Positions 47,336 through 63,579 of a DNA stretch of 64,000 bases are shown here, piece by piece. The notes under the pieces were generated by a model. It was not told the origin of the DNA and searched no databases. It worked only from the letters and a program-made list of their open reading frames with translations. The stretch's first letter is position 1, and each line of letters opens with the position of its first letter. A program made the position numbers and the translations under genes. Source of the stretch: Sanghuangporus weigelae (taxonomy: Eukaryota; Basidiomycota; Agaricomycetes; Hymenochaetales; Hymenochaetaceae); contig CP137326.1 in assembly GCA_033182465.1 (NCBI GenBank), forward strand, positions 124,001 to 188,000. The letters are read 5' to 3'.

Positions 47336-49190
47336 CGCGTGAACGCTGTATTGTGTATTGAGAAGTGTACCTTTGGGCGCAAGACGATAAGAGGTGAGCA
47401 GGAGATGCGACGAAGAGAACTGTATAAGTACCTAATCGTGAATAGGGTGAGATGGGAGGTAGAAGACAAGAGCTTGGTTTGCGTGATTTGTTTTGAGGAA
47501 TCAAGAATAGGCCGCGTAATGCGTGGGACTGTTTACCCTATTTGGTCACGCGTCTCACACTCGTCTCTCCTCGTTCGCGAGAAGTCCAAAAGCGTGTTTC
47601 GGCTGCTCAGAAGTTTCTCCTTTTCGTCCGATATTTCTCCTACAAAGATTTGACCTTTCTGTGCTTCCCTATGAGTAAGTGTGAAAATAAGCAACGCATC
47701 GAGGTACTCGCCGAGCATCATACTCACATTATCCTATTCTGCTTATTACTCCTTTCGTCAAAGGCAGTTATCTTCTGTCTAGACACACTTTTTCAACTTG
47801 TTCTCAGTTACCGTCGTGCGGCTCTGTCAAACTTTGCGCCGTGCAATCAGCGTACTCGCCGGTCTGGTTTGCTCGCCTTGAGGCTCCGGTCGGTGTTCAT
47901 GGCGCTTTCTCGGATTGTTCCTGTCGCTCTGCCGTCTAATCGCTGTGGGACAATGCATCTGGATCAGTTTAATCTACACATCCAACATTCTCAGCCGACC
48001 GCATGTACAAACCAACAGAATGGAAAAAACGATTGCAGAGAAGATTCACGGACAGCAAATCCATTTTGGGTCGCATACTATTACTGTATGCACGGCATGC
48101 ATTCCGCTCTCCCCCCGGTAGCATCTTTTCTCGCATCCTCGCTCCACCGATGATTAGAAGATTAGTCCGTCGAGTCTGGACAACTGGCCGCGACGCCACT
48201 AGTACTCCCAAGAGCTCGGCCTCGTTAGACGCTCAATCTCGAAGCTCGTCTCGCCCTATGTACTATAGTGATGCTTATCGCTGCCTTGGATTCTTCGGGG
48301 TGCATCCACCATTCTAGGCCGTCGACGAAACCACCCTGTGACGCGCACTTCAGCGTCAGCGACCCTCGTCTACTCGTTTACTTACCACCGTCCCTGACTT
48401 CTCACGGGTCTTTTGCATTATCTCGAGCTTCCATACCTTCTGTTCTTGTACCTGACTCCCAAATAAACTTGTGGGCACAGGGCGCCATCTACGTTTATTC
48501 AGAATTTGAGTTCGCTGCTCAACACGCGCACTCGTCGATCAAAGTACCTACAGAATTGCCCGCCTCGTGTCTCCCGTGTCTTTCTCTCCGTGTCGGCTCG
48601 GCGCCTTTCAATACTCCGTCGGTTTACTTCGCTCGTTTCCTCTTGAGGCTTTATTCTCGCACAAGCGACGTCGGACCTCACCGGGGAACGTCTGTAAGGT
48701 ACTATTTTCGTTACCCGCGTCTCTTGTCCAGTCACTCAAGCGCCTTATGCAGATGATGCAACCTTCTTTGCTTCCATGCAATCCATATGCATGCCGAGTT
48801 TAATCAGACTGACGCCGAGAGATTACAGTGTGGCTCATTACATTACCCTCAGCTCTTGCATATCAAACGGTTCCGTAATACTGGAGATCCACCGTAGCGG
48901 AATCAAATAGTCTGGTATGAATATACACATTCTACGAAGATTCTTGGTTGAGTCCCTTCTTTCGTTGTCTCCGCTTATGCTCACGAGACCAACTGTGCCC
49001 CTGGTTAGAACGGGAATTCATACTGTCAGTCCAGACTATCGACGATCGCAAAGAGCACCCAAAAGTTGGTGAAGCGGAGCCTTAAGACAGTCAGTGCCCA
49101 GAGGAACAGGACGTAACCCAGAATAACTGATACCGATTGAATAGATAAGACTGAAATTCAATCAGACTTACATGTCGTCAGCGAAGGTGG
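47336..49190. other. Long region with no recognised gene
   Basis: About 1.85 kb upstream of PRE7. Plus-strand open frames at 47542-48153, 48003-48317 and 48268-48756 overlap in different frames, are rich in Ser/Arg and show no domain. Pyrimidine-rich sequence is common. I do not call a gene, but a poorly conserved one cannot be excluded. Confidence 0.4.
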
Positions 49191-49950
49191 TTCAAAGACG
49201 AATAGGATAAATCGTAATTTCGTATTGGACGTCCCAAGGAAAAGCTACGGAATATAAAGAGGAAGTCAAGATACGCTTTCCAGACTCTGTCCCTCCCATA
49301 ATCTTGGCCAGAAAGGTTGCGTTTGGACTCCATGACCTAACCGCTGCTTCGATTCGAATTCCTACCTCTTCCTCCTCGGCAAGCCATGCATCTGAATGAT
49401 TCGCTAGCATGGTAAGTACTTTATAAATAGATCGTCTGAAGTGCCTGAGAACGAACTTGCGAAGCGGACGAGGACGTCGGCCCAATGGGGAGATGCTAGG
49501 TTGCTGAGAACCCCGCTTGCTCTATTTCAATCTGACGTCGTTTTTCCCAGTGAGAATCATCCTACTCAGCGCCGAGTTCGATTCGCGTTCTTCTTACTGC
49601 ATCTCGTACAGTTCGGAGTGTCAATATGCCATGAAGTCCCCGTTGACCTGAAGCGAAGATGGAGCATTGAGAGCTTGTATACGGACGAATTGAATCTCTT
49701 GTGGAGAGCGTTTCTGCTGCTAAGAAGACACTGCAGAATAGATCTCTCCATTCATGAGATATTCCGGTGGGCCCAACCTTTTCCGAGAAGATTTGTCTTA
49801 TGAATCAATTCGAGGCACTTGACTGACACTAATGTTGGTAGCAAATCCTTTTACAAGCCTTGTCGGATTTCGGAACTGTAATTCGAGCTGAGGTGCTGTG
49901 CATAATACTAGCACGACTTTCTCGGACGAGGTAAAGGTATGCATTTCATT
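49191..49950 (-). CDS. Unresolved hypothetical locus, minus strand
   Basis: Minus-strand frames here look protein-like: near 49,945-49,810 (HTFTSSEKVVLVLCTAPQ), near 49,790-49,566 (EKVGPTGISHEWRDLF, SIRPYTSSQCSIFASGQ, TVRDAVRRTRIELGAE), then after a possible 45-50 bp intron VLSNLASPHWADVLVRFA, and a separate frame at 49192-49430 (MLANHSDAWLAEEEEVG, then AAVRSWSPNATFLAK). The joins are not secure. The opposite strand also has a 120-codon frame (49441-49803), so strand is not certain. No family is recognised. It may be a degenerate gene. Confidence 0.25.
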
Positions 49951-51505
49951 TCGGTAGTGTTAATACGTTCCAGGATCAGCGGCCATCAAGACATTCAGAT
50001 TCCACATTGAAGCTTAGCCCAAGATAAGATGATAATGCAAGGATGGCGTCTTGGAGAAAGGGTCACTTGACTATCGGGATAATCCATAAAGCCAATAGCC
50101 ATAGTATTTGGGGAATGTTTTGTTTGTGCAGAACACGATTATATGTCTGTGCGTTTGCTGTGTGTGACAAACTCGTGACGCGACGCGACGGGCCTCCGTC
50201 ACGGTCACGCTTCAGAATACTCAAAAACTCAAGTTGACCTGGCCGAATCTTTCTGTCTTTACCACCATCCTGTACAACGAATTTCCTTCCCAAGTATTTG
50301 TTACCGGCCAAAGATATATATGGACCTTCATGTTGTTGTCGATATCACTGCACTGCAAGTATAAGCGAAGTCACTGAAGGAGCCATCCAGAAGACTGAAC
50401 CTAGCAAGCTCATCCAATTACTATGCAGAAGATGTTCAGCTTGATGATGATGAGCGAAATTGTGGATTAGTTGGAACATGGTCAAGAAGCGTGATAAAAT
50501 TGCGATTCATATTATGTAAATTAACCATTCATCGGATCCTAGTACTAGTCCGTCGATTTCAGGTGGCAGACCGATTTCTCGTTGATGATATTATTACTTT
50601 TCATTGTAATTCGAGCTTCAATTGAGGAATAAGAGCGACTTCACAAATATTGGGCGAATTAGCTCTCTAAGTGTGAAGATATGCTACTAGCGCTGTTCAT
50701 TTCACTCTTTCCTTGTGCAGTTTACATGGAGGCGTTCATCACGGAAGAGGTAATAATTGTCATCGGTGACCTTATCACAATTGATTTGGTTCCACAGAAA
50801 TCCTAAACCGTAGGGATGAGACTACCGACCATTTCTCTATGCGTGAAGGGCAAGCCCGACTCCAATTCCTTCGTTTTTACTAGCAATTACAACCGATACT
50901 GGCATCGGCATTTCGTTTCGCGTTGGAACTGCAGGAGTACGATGTATAATAGTAATACGCTCGGCGACACGTCCAATGGTGATCGTAATCGGCATGCGTC
51001 CCCTTCGAACGACGCAAGCCAGCAGCTCGTTCCTGAAAAGATAACGCTACCACAGATCTTCGAACCTCTGTTCGTTGACATGCTGATAGTTTGGCATAGG
51101 TTGAGAGTGCGGACTGGCAGCCGATCTTAGCGAAGCTTCAGGCTGTTGGCCGCCGAGCTGCCAGTGCGGAGAAGTGTAGAACTTGTTTCTGATCAGGCCG
51201 ATTTGGTAGACGGAGGTTCTTGGTTATCTGCATAGTAACACGGCCCTTTTTATGGATACCAAGAAACGCCAGATCCACCCGTTTTATTTCACTTGAGGAA
51301 AGGAGCGGACGTAGACAAGAGCAAAATAAAGGGCAGCAAGGTAAACATTTTATTGAGGCTGTGTGACGTAAGCGATCGACCTTCCATTATTGGACAGTAA
51401 GCACTGACAACTGCGCAAGGGAGCGCTCACTGCCTCCTCCAGTGCCGAGGCATCTTGCATATAAAGTCAGTGCTACGTACGGGTTACTGTCAGCATCGTG
51501 CAGCC
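49951..51505. other. Long intergenic region before chitin synthase
   Basis: About 1.55 kb. A repeated GACGC run near 50176-50190 is visible. Open frames of 60-104 codons show no domain. The right end carries the chitin synthase promoter with a TATA box at 51460. Confidence 0.45.
51460..51466 (+). promoter_or_regulatory. TATA box of chitin synthase gene
   Basis: TATAAAG stands 46 bp before the ATG at 51506, which would leave a leader of only about 15-20 nt. Confidence 0.45.
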
Positions 51506-54500
51506 ATGTCCTATTTTCCTGAAGTAAATCGTAGTCTTTTTACTTTCAAGGCTCAACTAACAATTCTTGCAGGCAGATGAAGCGCAACGCGGCGCCGGAC
51601 GACATAATAATTACAATCCTTATGGCGGAGGAGCGTATGGCAATCCACAAGAGCAGCCAGCTCATCCTCAACTGGCGGCGACACCAAATCCTTATGAGAA
51701 CCCGCCGTACGTGACTCATCACCAGCAGCAGCACCAGTTGCCAGACCCCTTCGCAACGCCGAGCCTGGGCGTGCAGCCCTATCCTCCGTCAGGATTTCAT
51801 TCCCTCAGTCCACCGCCTGTTACGCCTGGGATACACAATCCACCTCCGCCTCCTCCGCCTCTCGTACCACCGTACACCTCTCCTCCGCCAGGCCCGCTTC
51901 CACATGCAGCGATACACAGCCCGCCGCCTCCAGCGGGGTTCAACCCCTATCACTCGCCACCTCAGCAACCGACGAGCTATCTGGGACCGGACACGGGAGC
52001 TATTCCTCTCCGCCCTGTCAGCTCGCAGTTCTCGACGTATGACACGCCAGAAGGGAACGGGAATGATGATTTGGGCGATATGCCTCTCCTGCGGCGGGAC
52101 AGCGCCGCTTCGGGTCGACCGCCCTTCCCAGGTGGTTTTGCCGAGTCTCAATACGGAGATGGCAGCTATCGAGATGACGAAGACGAAGACGGGACGAACA
52201 TCCGATACGGGCGGATCCCTCAACGAGTGCCACGGCGGTACAAGACGATGAAGCGCGTCGAGCTGTTCCACGGGAACCTCGTCTTCGACGTCCCCGTCCC
52301 GCAGAAGCTCCTCGAGCGGTGCCAGTTCCGCAACGAGCGCGAGTTCACGCACATGCGGTACAGCGCAGCCACGTGCGACCCGAATGAGTTCATGAACGAA
52401 GGATTCACGTTGCGTCAGGTGTTGTACGAGCCGCCCCGCCGGACGGAGCTGTTTATCGTGATGACGATGTATAATGAAGATGATGAGCTTTTCACGCGGA
52501 CGATGCATGGTGTCATGAAGAATATTGCGCATCTGTGTACGAGGAATCGGTCTCGGACGTGGGGCTCGGATGGATGGAAGAAGGTTGTGGTGTGTATTGT
52601 GAGCGATGGACGAAAGAAGATACACCCGAGGACTCTGTCTGCCGTTGCAGCGCTCGGTGCATACCAGGATGGTGTTGCGAAGAACGTGGTTAACAAGAAG
52701 CCCGTTGTCGCACATATCTATGAGTATACCACTCAAGGTCAATTCATCTCGTCCTCTTGGACTTTTTATCTTTAGCTGACTGCCTTGATTTCTAGTATCA
52801 TTGACACCAAGCAGGAAACTCGAAGGTTCGGAGAAAGGCATCGTCCCTGTACAAATCCTATTCTGTCTCAAAGAGAACAATCAAAAGAAGATCAACTCGC
52901 ATCGATGGTTCTTCAATGCCTTCGGGCCTATCTTACAACCAAACGTCTGTGTATTACTCGACGTTGGTACGCAACCCGGTCCGACGTCAATATACCATCT
53001 CTGGAAAGCGTTCGATATCAATTCGAACGTCGGTGGTGCCTGTGGAGAAATCGTTGCACTCAAGGGGAAATGGGGGCTGAACTTGCTCAACCCGCTAGGT
53101 ACAGACTCGCTCGATGACTTAGCTATCTACAATAATATCTGACTGATTCTGACAGTCGCGGCGCAAAACTTCGAGTACAAGATTTCAAATATCTTGGACA
53201 AACCATTAGAGTCGATCTTCGGTTATATCACTGTGTTGCCCGGCGCATTCAGTGCTTACCGATACATCGCACTGCAGAATGATGCGAAAGGCGAAGGACC
53301 GTTGCAAAAGTACTTCCTTGGAGAAACGCTGGTACATATCATTAATTCAGTTGGTGTTGAAGTCGCTGAATGTTTAACACTTGTCTTTCAGCACGGTGGT
53401 GATGCTGACGTCTTTACTTCGAACATGTACCTCGCGGAGGATCGAGTAAGTTTCGTCTCGACCTTTATCCAACTCATCAGCCAGCATAATAAATATCGTA
53501 CAGATTCTCTGCTGGGAACTGGTCTCAAAGCGCGGCGGCTCATGGATCCTGCACTACGTCAAGTCCGCATACGCGGTAACAGACGTTCCCGACCAAGTGC
53601 CTGAGCTGATCTCCCAACGACGACGTTGGCTGAACGGCTCGTTCTTTGCCGCCATCCATTCTACATTCCACTTTTCGTATATTTATCGTTCGAGCCATAC
53701 GTTTGTGCGCAAGTTCTGGATACACGTCGAGATGGTGTATCAGGTGTTCAATCTGATCTTTTCGTGGTTTGCACTCGTGAGTTATCCCTCCGTACATCCC
53801 GAAAGTGGTAATACTGACCGCGTTCCTAACCACTTCGAACAGGGCAACTATTACATTGCGTTCACGGTCCTGACGAACGGTATGGAGGACGACTCCGTGA
53901 TCGACATCAAAGGGATCAACATCGTAAACGACATCCTCAATTACTTCTACCTCGGACTCCTCGTCATGTGCTTCATCTTATCTCTCGGGAACAGACCACA
54001 GGGCTCGAAACGCGCGTATACCCTAGCCTTCTGTGGGTTTGCGGTTGTTACGATCTATATGACCGTCAGTGCAATTTTTCTTCATTTGCATGTCGGAAGG
54101 AGGAAGGAAAAATACTAATGATATTTTGCATCTGTCTCAGGCGGCTGCGGTCGTCTTAGCGTACATGGGTATCAAGGGTGTCATCAATGAGAATGGCGGA
54201 AGTGTGAGCTTCGGGGACCTCATAGGCAATTCGATCTTTAGGAACATAGTCATCTCGTTGGCTGCGACTGTGGGCTTGTACTTGGTTTCCTCCTTGCTTT
54301 TCGTGAGTCGTCTTGCATGCTGTGGTATTCTTCTTCCATTCTGTGACTGACCGATGATGGACGTCTTAGTTCGAGCCGTGGCATATGATTACGAGCTTTA
54401 TTCAGTATTTATTGATGGCGCCGTCATATATTGCCGTTTTGAACGTTTATGCCGTACGTATAGCTCAGTTTTTCCTTCCTTCTAACACTGATTAGGATAT

Positions 54501-55262
54501 TTTCATAGTTCTCCAACGTCCAGTATGTGTTTAGATCGCCAACAAACCACTCCTCCTTGTCCCTTCCATATCCTAACCTATCCACTTATCCAGTGATATC
54601 ACCTGGGGTACGAAAGGCGACAATAAAGTCAGCACAGACCTCGGTGTCGTCAAAACTGACTCAAAGAGCAACGAAGTTGAGGTCGACGCACCGACGGATA
54701 AAGCTGATATCGACGCTGCATATGAGAATGCTATAAGCGTACTGTATACAAAGCCTGTGCCGGAGAAGCCGAAGAAGGATCCGGAACAGGCGAATAAGGA
54801 CTATTATCAGTCATTTAGGACGAGGTGCGTTCGTTTCTTTCAGGACAACGAGGAGGGTGGCTGACGGCATTGCTGCTTACAGGGTGCTTTTGTTCTGGAC
54901 GTTATCAAATGTGAGTCGTTCTCCTAGATTATGGGAAAGCCGATCGGCTGACTTTGCGGTTCTCCAGGGTCTCCTTGCTGCTATCGTCGTGTAAGTTTCT
55001 ACTCGGCCTGCTTTCTTACATCCACCGGCATCTTACCCACACTTTCTCTCCCAGTTCTGCGACAGGTAACGCAAAAGACGACGGTGCGAGCTCGACCGTA
55101 TCTGGATACATGGCATTCCTGTTGTTCTCCGTCGCTGGTCTGGCCTGTGAGTCTTCTCGACCTTCATTCTCAAAGATCTTGCACTAAGATGCCTGGTTTA
55201 CAGTGGTCCGATTCATCGGTTCAGTATCATATCTTACGGTCCGTATGTTTGCCGGAGAGTAA
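51506..55262 (+). CDS. Chitin synthase, division 1
   Basis: Exon 1 is 18 nt (51506-51523, MSYFPE) and exon 2 starts at 51573; about ten further introns follow. Residues 7 to about 230 are disordered and Pro/Gln/Asn-rich. The catalytic part shows [150 protein letters not shown] and the hallmark QRRRW. Multiple C-terminal membrane spans follow, then a Lys/Asp/Glu-rich loop (about 54,600-54,830) and final spans ending RMFAGE. It polymerises UDP-GlcNAc into chitin at the plasma membrane. The fused N-terminal region and absence of a myosin domain place it among class I-III enzymes. Confidence 0.95.
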
Positions 55263-56016
55263 AGGAACACAATGTTTTTGCTGGATGCGATAGAGGAAGG
55301 GATGAAAGACGACCCGCAAATTGGAACTGGAACCGGACTGGACTGTCATTAAGTAAATATTTATCTATCTGACTATCGCTCTCTTTCTCTCAAACTTTCT
55401 TTTCTGTTGTACACTCTCCTCGTACTCATCTATCTTCCCCTACTGTACTGTACGATCAGTTTCTACTTGCATACATTCAATCAGGCTTATACCAATCTGG
55501 ACAATTACATTGGTTGGACACGGACTATACGGACGATTGTTCGGCCGAGTCGTTACGATTCTGAGAGACAATACATAAAAACATTGACAGGCTTTCTTTC
55601 TTAGATTGCTGGCGCCTGGCTGAGGCTGTTATACGGCTGCGCTCGTAGCTCAATAATAACTCACCTACTTATCGGATTCCCCATAACTCTGTATAAGCCA
55701 TCTTCAGCACGGAGATTGCCCATTACTCCCTGAGATACCGTTGCCTTTGATCAGTTATACATGAGTATATTATATCCGTCGTCTTGCCTCAAGGCAGCGC
55801 TTATTGCAAGCCACATGTCCATATGACTTGATCATGACAGTTCAAACTTAGGCACAATTCAGAACTTTGTGTATCTCCAGGCGTCAATTGGCTAACAAAA
55901 GTTAGCTAGAATATACATATACATACAAAGTATATAGATAAGGTAAAGTTACCCGCGCCTCCTTAATTTCAAAGTTGTATTATGTATTGCGTGAGAATAC
56001 AAATGAGTCTGGCGGG
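55263..56016. other. Intergenic, no gene recognised
   Basis: About 750 bp after the chitin synthase stop. AT-rich, with TA-rich microsatellite-like stretches near 55910-55945. No gene is recognised. Confidence 0.45.
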
Positions 56017-56023
56017 TATAAAG
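56017..56023 (+). promoter_or_regulatory. TATA box of the small ORF at 56084
   Basis: TATAAAG lies 67 bp before the ATG at 56084, a spacing like that of the small gene at 6811. Confidence 0.45.
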
Positions 56024-56083
56024 AGTCAGAAGCAGTGGGGGCCGGGCATCATTCAACACTCAAAATCAACCAGTACTTGCGAT

Positions 56084-56215
56084 ATGGACCCAGAAGACCA
56101 GCGTGACGCAGAGGAAAGAGCACGAAGGGAGGATGCCCCCTCTCCAGAGCCCGCTCCTCAGCAATCTGAGGGTGGTCGTGAACCTCTCCAGGAAGTCGAC
56201 CCTAACAGGGTGTAA
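56084..56215 (+). CDS. Small acidic ORF behind a TATA box
   Basis: A 43-residue frame beginning MDPEDQRDAEERARRED, then Pro/Ser/Glu-rich, ending QEVDPNRV. It is highly hydrophilic and without a domain. It would be ignored by length alone, but a TATA box 67 bp upstream and a leader with CAACACTCAAAATC-type sequence give it a plausible transcript. Its build (short, disordered, Pro-rich end, TATA promoter) resembles the 67-residue gene at 6811. An unrecognised downstream exon is possible. Function unknown. Confidence 0.4.
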   Translation: MDPEDQRDAEERARREDAPSPEPAPQQSEGGREPLQEVDPNRV

Positions 56216-56957
56216 GGAGTCATTGCGTAAGTCATCCTTCCTTTCGTCCTTCAATCTGTACATTTGTCTTACTAGAGATTTCTATTAGCATGACAGTAAC
56301 AGATGATAGCAGTGCGCTCCAGCTCTCTAAGTTCTTGGCACTATGCTCCTCCCTGACTTTAGATCGTTCTCCAGTTTCATCGAAGTCTTCAAATGAAAAG
56401 ATAAGAAAACATGCATATACGCGACAGCGCAGACAACAACTTAGTGGGCGCGTGGTCTGACACAGAGGATGTTGCTTCCATGATGATTCTTGCAGCCATG
56501 GCAATGTAAATATGCAAACCGTTCAGAAATCCGTGACTCTGTGTATATTTTCACATAAGGCTAGCTCTGCTGCCTACAGAATGACCCTCCGGAGGTAAAG
56601 GAAGTTCACCGCTTCGGTCTTCTAGAAATGCGCGATAGCTACGAAAGCACCGAACAAATCAGCAAAGTCCCACGACGTTAACATCCGAGCCTGAATAAAA
56701 ACTTACATGTTCTGCAGGCGAAGACGTTCCTTCGGTGGTACAGAAGGACGGGTCGAGGCAAGGGAGCGATGTATATGCTCCATCGTGATCTCATGCTAAA
56801 GATTTCAAAATGGATAAATGACCTAATAGAGCGTGTGTGTAGGATTCATCCACTTACTATGTGTTTCTCATGTTTCGTTGTGCCATCTAGATCCGGTTCG
56901 ACACCGGACATTCTCGCGGTATGGTTCGCAAGTATTGTTCGCAGCTAAGGAATACTA
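56216..56957. other. Intergenic, no gene recognised
   Basis: About 740 bp between the small ORF and the PEX1 stop. No gene or RNA is recognised. A sequence near 56891 resembles a tRNA T-loop by chance, but no cloverleaf can be built around it. Confidence 0.45.
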
Positions 56958-60902
<3,945 letters not shown>

Positions 60903-61192
60903 GCGAAGTTGTGGTGATGGAGAGTAGGGAACTTGGAACGAAGTCGATCACGGGGCGACGGACCGTCTTGGACGCGTTGCGGAGTTTAATTACGCGTCTC
61001 ATTCGGATGATCCATATTACTTACACGGACCGTGCTTGGCAAAATCAAAAGCTCCCTTTCGGCTGTTATTGATAGGTTCGTACAGATTTACCGATATCAG
61101 AAAATGCTAATTTTCATGAAATTCTCATACTTAAACATCGTAATCATTCTTAAAAATAATATAGGAACATTTCTCTTCTAGTCCAAACCCTT
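60903..61192. other. Intergenic between PEX1 start and P450 stop
   Basis: About 290 bp of AT-rich DNA, probably the PEX1 promoter and the P450 3' end. Confidence 0.5.
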
Positions 61193-63579
61193 CTCAGTTC
61201 CCCTTGAATAGCGAGACCTTCAAGGGAAGCTGTGGAGTTTTATCCTCAGAGTTCTTCAAAACCGATCTGGTTATTCCGGACATCTCCCATTCCAGCTCCG
61301 GACCTGGTTCGAAAGCGAGTGACTCGAGCAGAACCGTCAGCACAAGTTCTATTCATACACAGAAGAAAAGTGTGTAAATTGGTTGGGCGAAGCGCAGGTG
61401 AGCAATGCTTTCAATGAAATGGAGTGTAGACTGCTCTTACTCATTTCCATTTCTGCAAATTTGAACCCGCTGCAACAAGGGACAACCGTTCAGCTAAAAG
61501 TGGCACCGACGAGAGTACGGAATAACTAACATGCATGCCCGACCGCCTCCAAAGAAGGTCATCCTGCGCATGGATCAACAAATGAGCCCTTACAAATCAT
61601 GCTCAAAGAAAGTCTTATCTTACATCGACGAGTAGACTCCAGGTAAATGCGCCTTGCTCACGCTCTCCGGAAGAGGATTCAACCATCGCTCGGGCTTCCA
61701 CTCCTCTGCATCTTCGCCCCAGATCTTCTTGCTCCTGTTCGCACCGTAGATCGAGATGTATATGTTCGTGTTACGCTTGACTGGTATCTCTGTGATTTCG
61801 GTCTTTCCGTCTGCACCGAGGATAGGCCAGGCGAGAGGCATGATCACATCCTTTCTTGTCCTGTACACGATGTCGAATGAGTATGAGTGCACGTACAAGC
61901 ACAAGAAAGAGAACTATCTGGTAAAAGTCTGCTTACGTGCGTGCTAGAAAGATAACAGGAGGGAACACGCGCAGAGTCTCACGGCAGAAAGCGTCGAGGT
62001 ATGGTAGGCCCATAAGGATATCGTAGTCGAAGTCTGCTCCTCCACGACCAGTTCTAGCAGCAATTATCTCATCTCGGAGGCGCTTCTGTACGTCTGGATG
62101 CAGAGCGAGTAGGTGTAGAGCCCTGCTTAGAGCATGGGAGGTAGAGTCTTGACCTGCTGCGGTGAACGTGCTTTACAATAGAGAGTTGGTCAATCGATCC
62201 GAAAGGGTGACGGGTGCAGAAACTCGCTTTAATTGCCCAATGATTTCTTCCTCCGGTAGCCGGTCCTTTTCGTCTGCAGACATGTTTGCCTTGACTAGAA
62301 ACTCATTTGAGAAGAGGTTTCGGTTGTCGGAGATATTATGATAATCACGTAGTACACTCAAAATATCTTTTCCCTGGCCGATCCTCTTAAGTAGTGCTTC
62401 ATCCCCCTTCTCCAAAGCCCTTTTGCTTTTTTCATAGATGGACTTGGAGTAATCATCGAGCCTGTCGATGGACTCGATGAACTCTTTGATGAGCTTGGAC
62501 GGAACACACTCCAGCATTTTGCGGCGAAATGCTGGAGGACCGAGTTTTACCAGCCAAGGTAGAAACCGCCTTGGGAATTCGGTCTTGAAAATCAGGAGTC
62601 TGTATAAAGAATAAGATTTAGATTGAAGTCGGGTAGAGAAAACCAGTATACTCGCATCGTTTTCTTGACGTGATCGCCATATTCACTCGACTTTTCATCA
62701 TGAAGGGCATTGAACGTGTAACCAAACCCAGCCTGACCGATGTACTCAAGGGCTGCTCTAGAAAGCCACGACATAAGATCAATCTCCTTTGGTTCGTCTC
62801 TAACTCGTTTCAAAAGGATATCGCGGAGCTGCAACGCTGTATTAACATATTGAAAAGTAATGTCTTTGATGCAACCTACGTCATATGCGATTGGATAGAA
62901 CACAGGAAGGAGGTCTCGCATGTGTCTCATCGAGAACACAGGATTTAGCATCTTGCGTTGTCGCCGGTGATGATCTCCTGAACAAGGGTAATCATCAGAA
63001 TATCAGGTTCGTTAAGGACGAAAATGTGAATAAACAATAAACACACCAAAGGTAGATACAAGGCCCAGGCCGAGAGTCAAGGCATTCGAGCTTCAATAAG
63101 AGATATGTATGAATGTTCGACGGCCACGACCTCAAATTTACCTACACTAGGAATGAGCTAGTCTCTTCATAGATGTACTGATCCTTGACGAGGATATGAT
63201 GTAGAGCTAATGGATCAGATATGTATAGGTCATCTTTCTAAGGAGCCAAGGTTACCGTTACCAATGGAGTCCAGGACTTGAGACTTGATTCTAACTCACC
63301 CCAAGCATCATAGGCAACCTGACTAAGCCGCCGTACTTGTGAAGCATATCATCATGGAACTTCCATTCAGAAGCGTCAAAGAGTTGAAAGAAATATCCTG
63401 CGAAAAACAGCGATCAGCAACTGAATACTAGAACATTGGGAGTCGTGTCAAGGACCTTTCAACCATGACGTTCTCGGAGGGCCGGGAACGTTCTTGAGAG
63501 ACTGACCGCGCAAGAACCATCGCTGTATCAAGTAGACGCCAGTGACGACAGCAAACGCTTGTGCAAGTAAAAGCGACAT
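61193..63579 (-). CDS. Cytochrome P450 monooxygenase
   Basis: A gene of many short exons. The N-terminus MSLLLAQAFAVVTGVYLIQRW is a signal-anchor, followed by the proline hinge NVPGPPRTSW. Then come GYFFQLFDASEWKFHDDMLHKYGG, a substrate-recognition region, the exon with GDHHRRQRKMLNPVFS, an I-helix region with TAAGQDSTSHAL, the K-helix FCRETLRVFPPV, IWGEDAEEWKPERWL (the PERF-type motif) and the heme loop FFGGGRACIGFKFAEMEM with the cysteine ligand. The C-terminus is LKVSLFKGN. It is an ER-bound monooxygenase needing a CPR reductase. It belongs to an agaricomycete-type family; I cannot name the CYP number or substrate. A broken copy in opposite orientation lies at the other end of the window. 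Confidence 0.92.

Noticed and set aside
48003-48317. 104-codon basic plus-strand frame
   Set aside because: No domain, no splice support, and overlapping frames of similar length in the same region suggest chance.
51789-52880. 363-codon minus-strand frame
   Set aside because: It lies opposite the conserved chitin synthase exon 2, and its composition follows from that gene's codon bias.
56880-56930. Possible tRNA T-loop (GGTTCGAC)
   Set aside because: No acceptor, D or anticodon arms could be paired around it.
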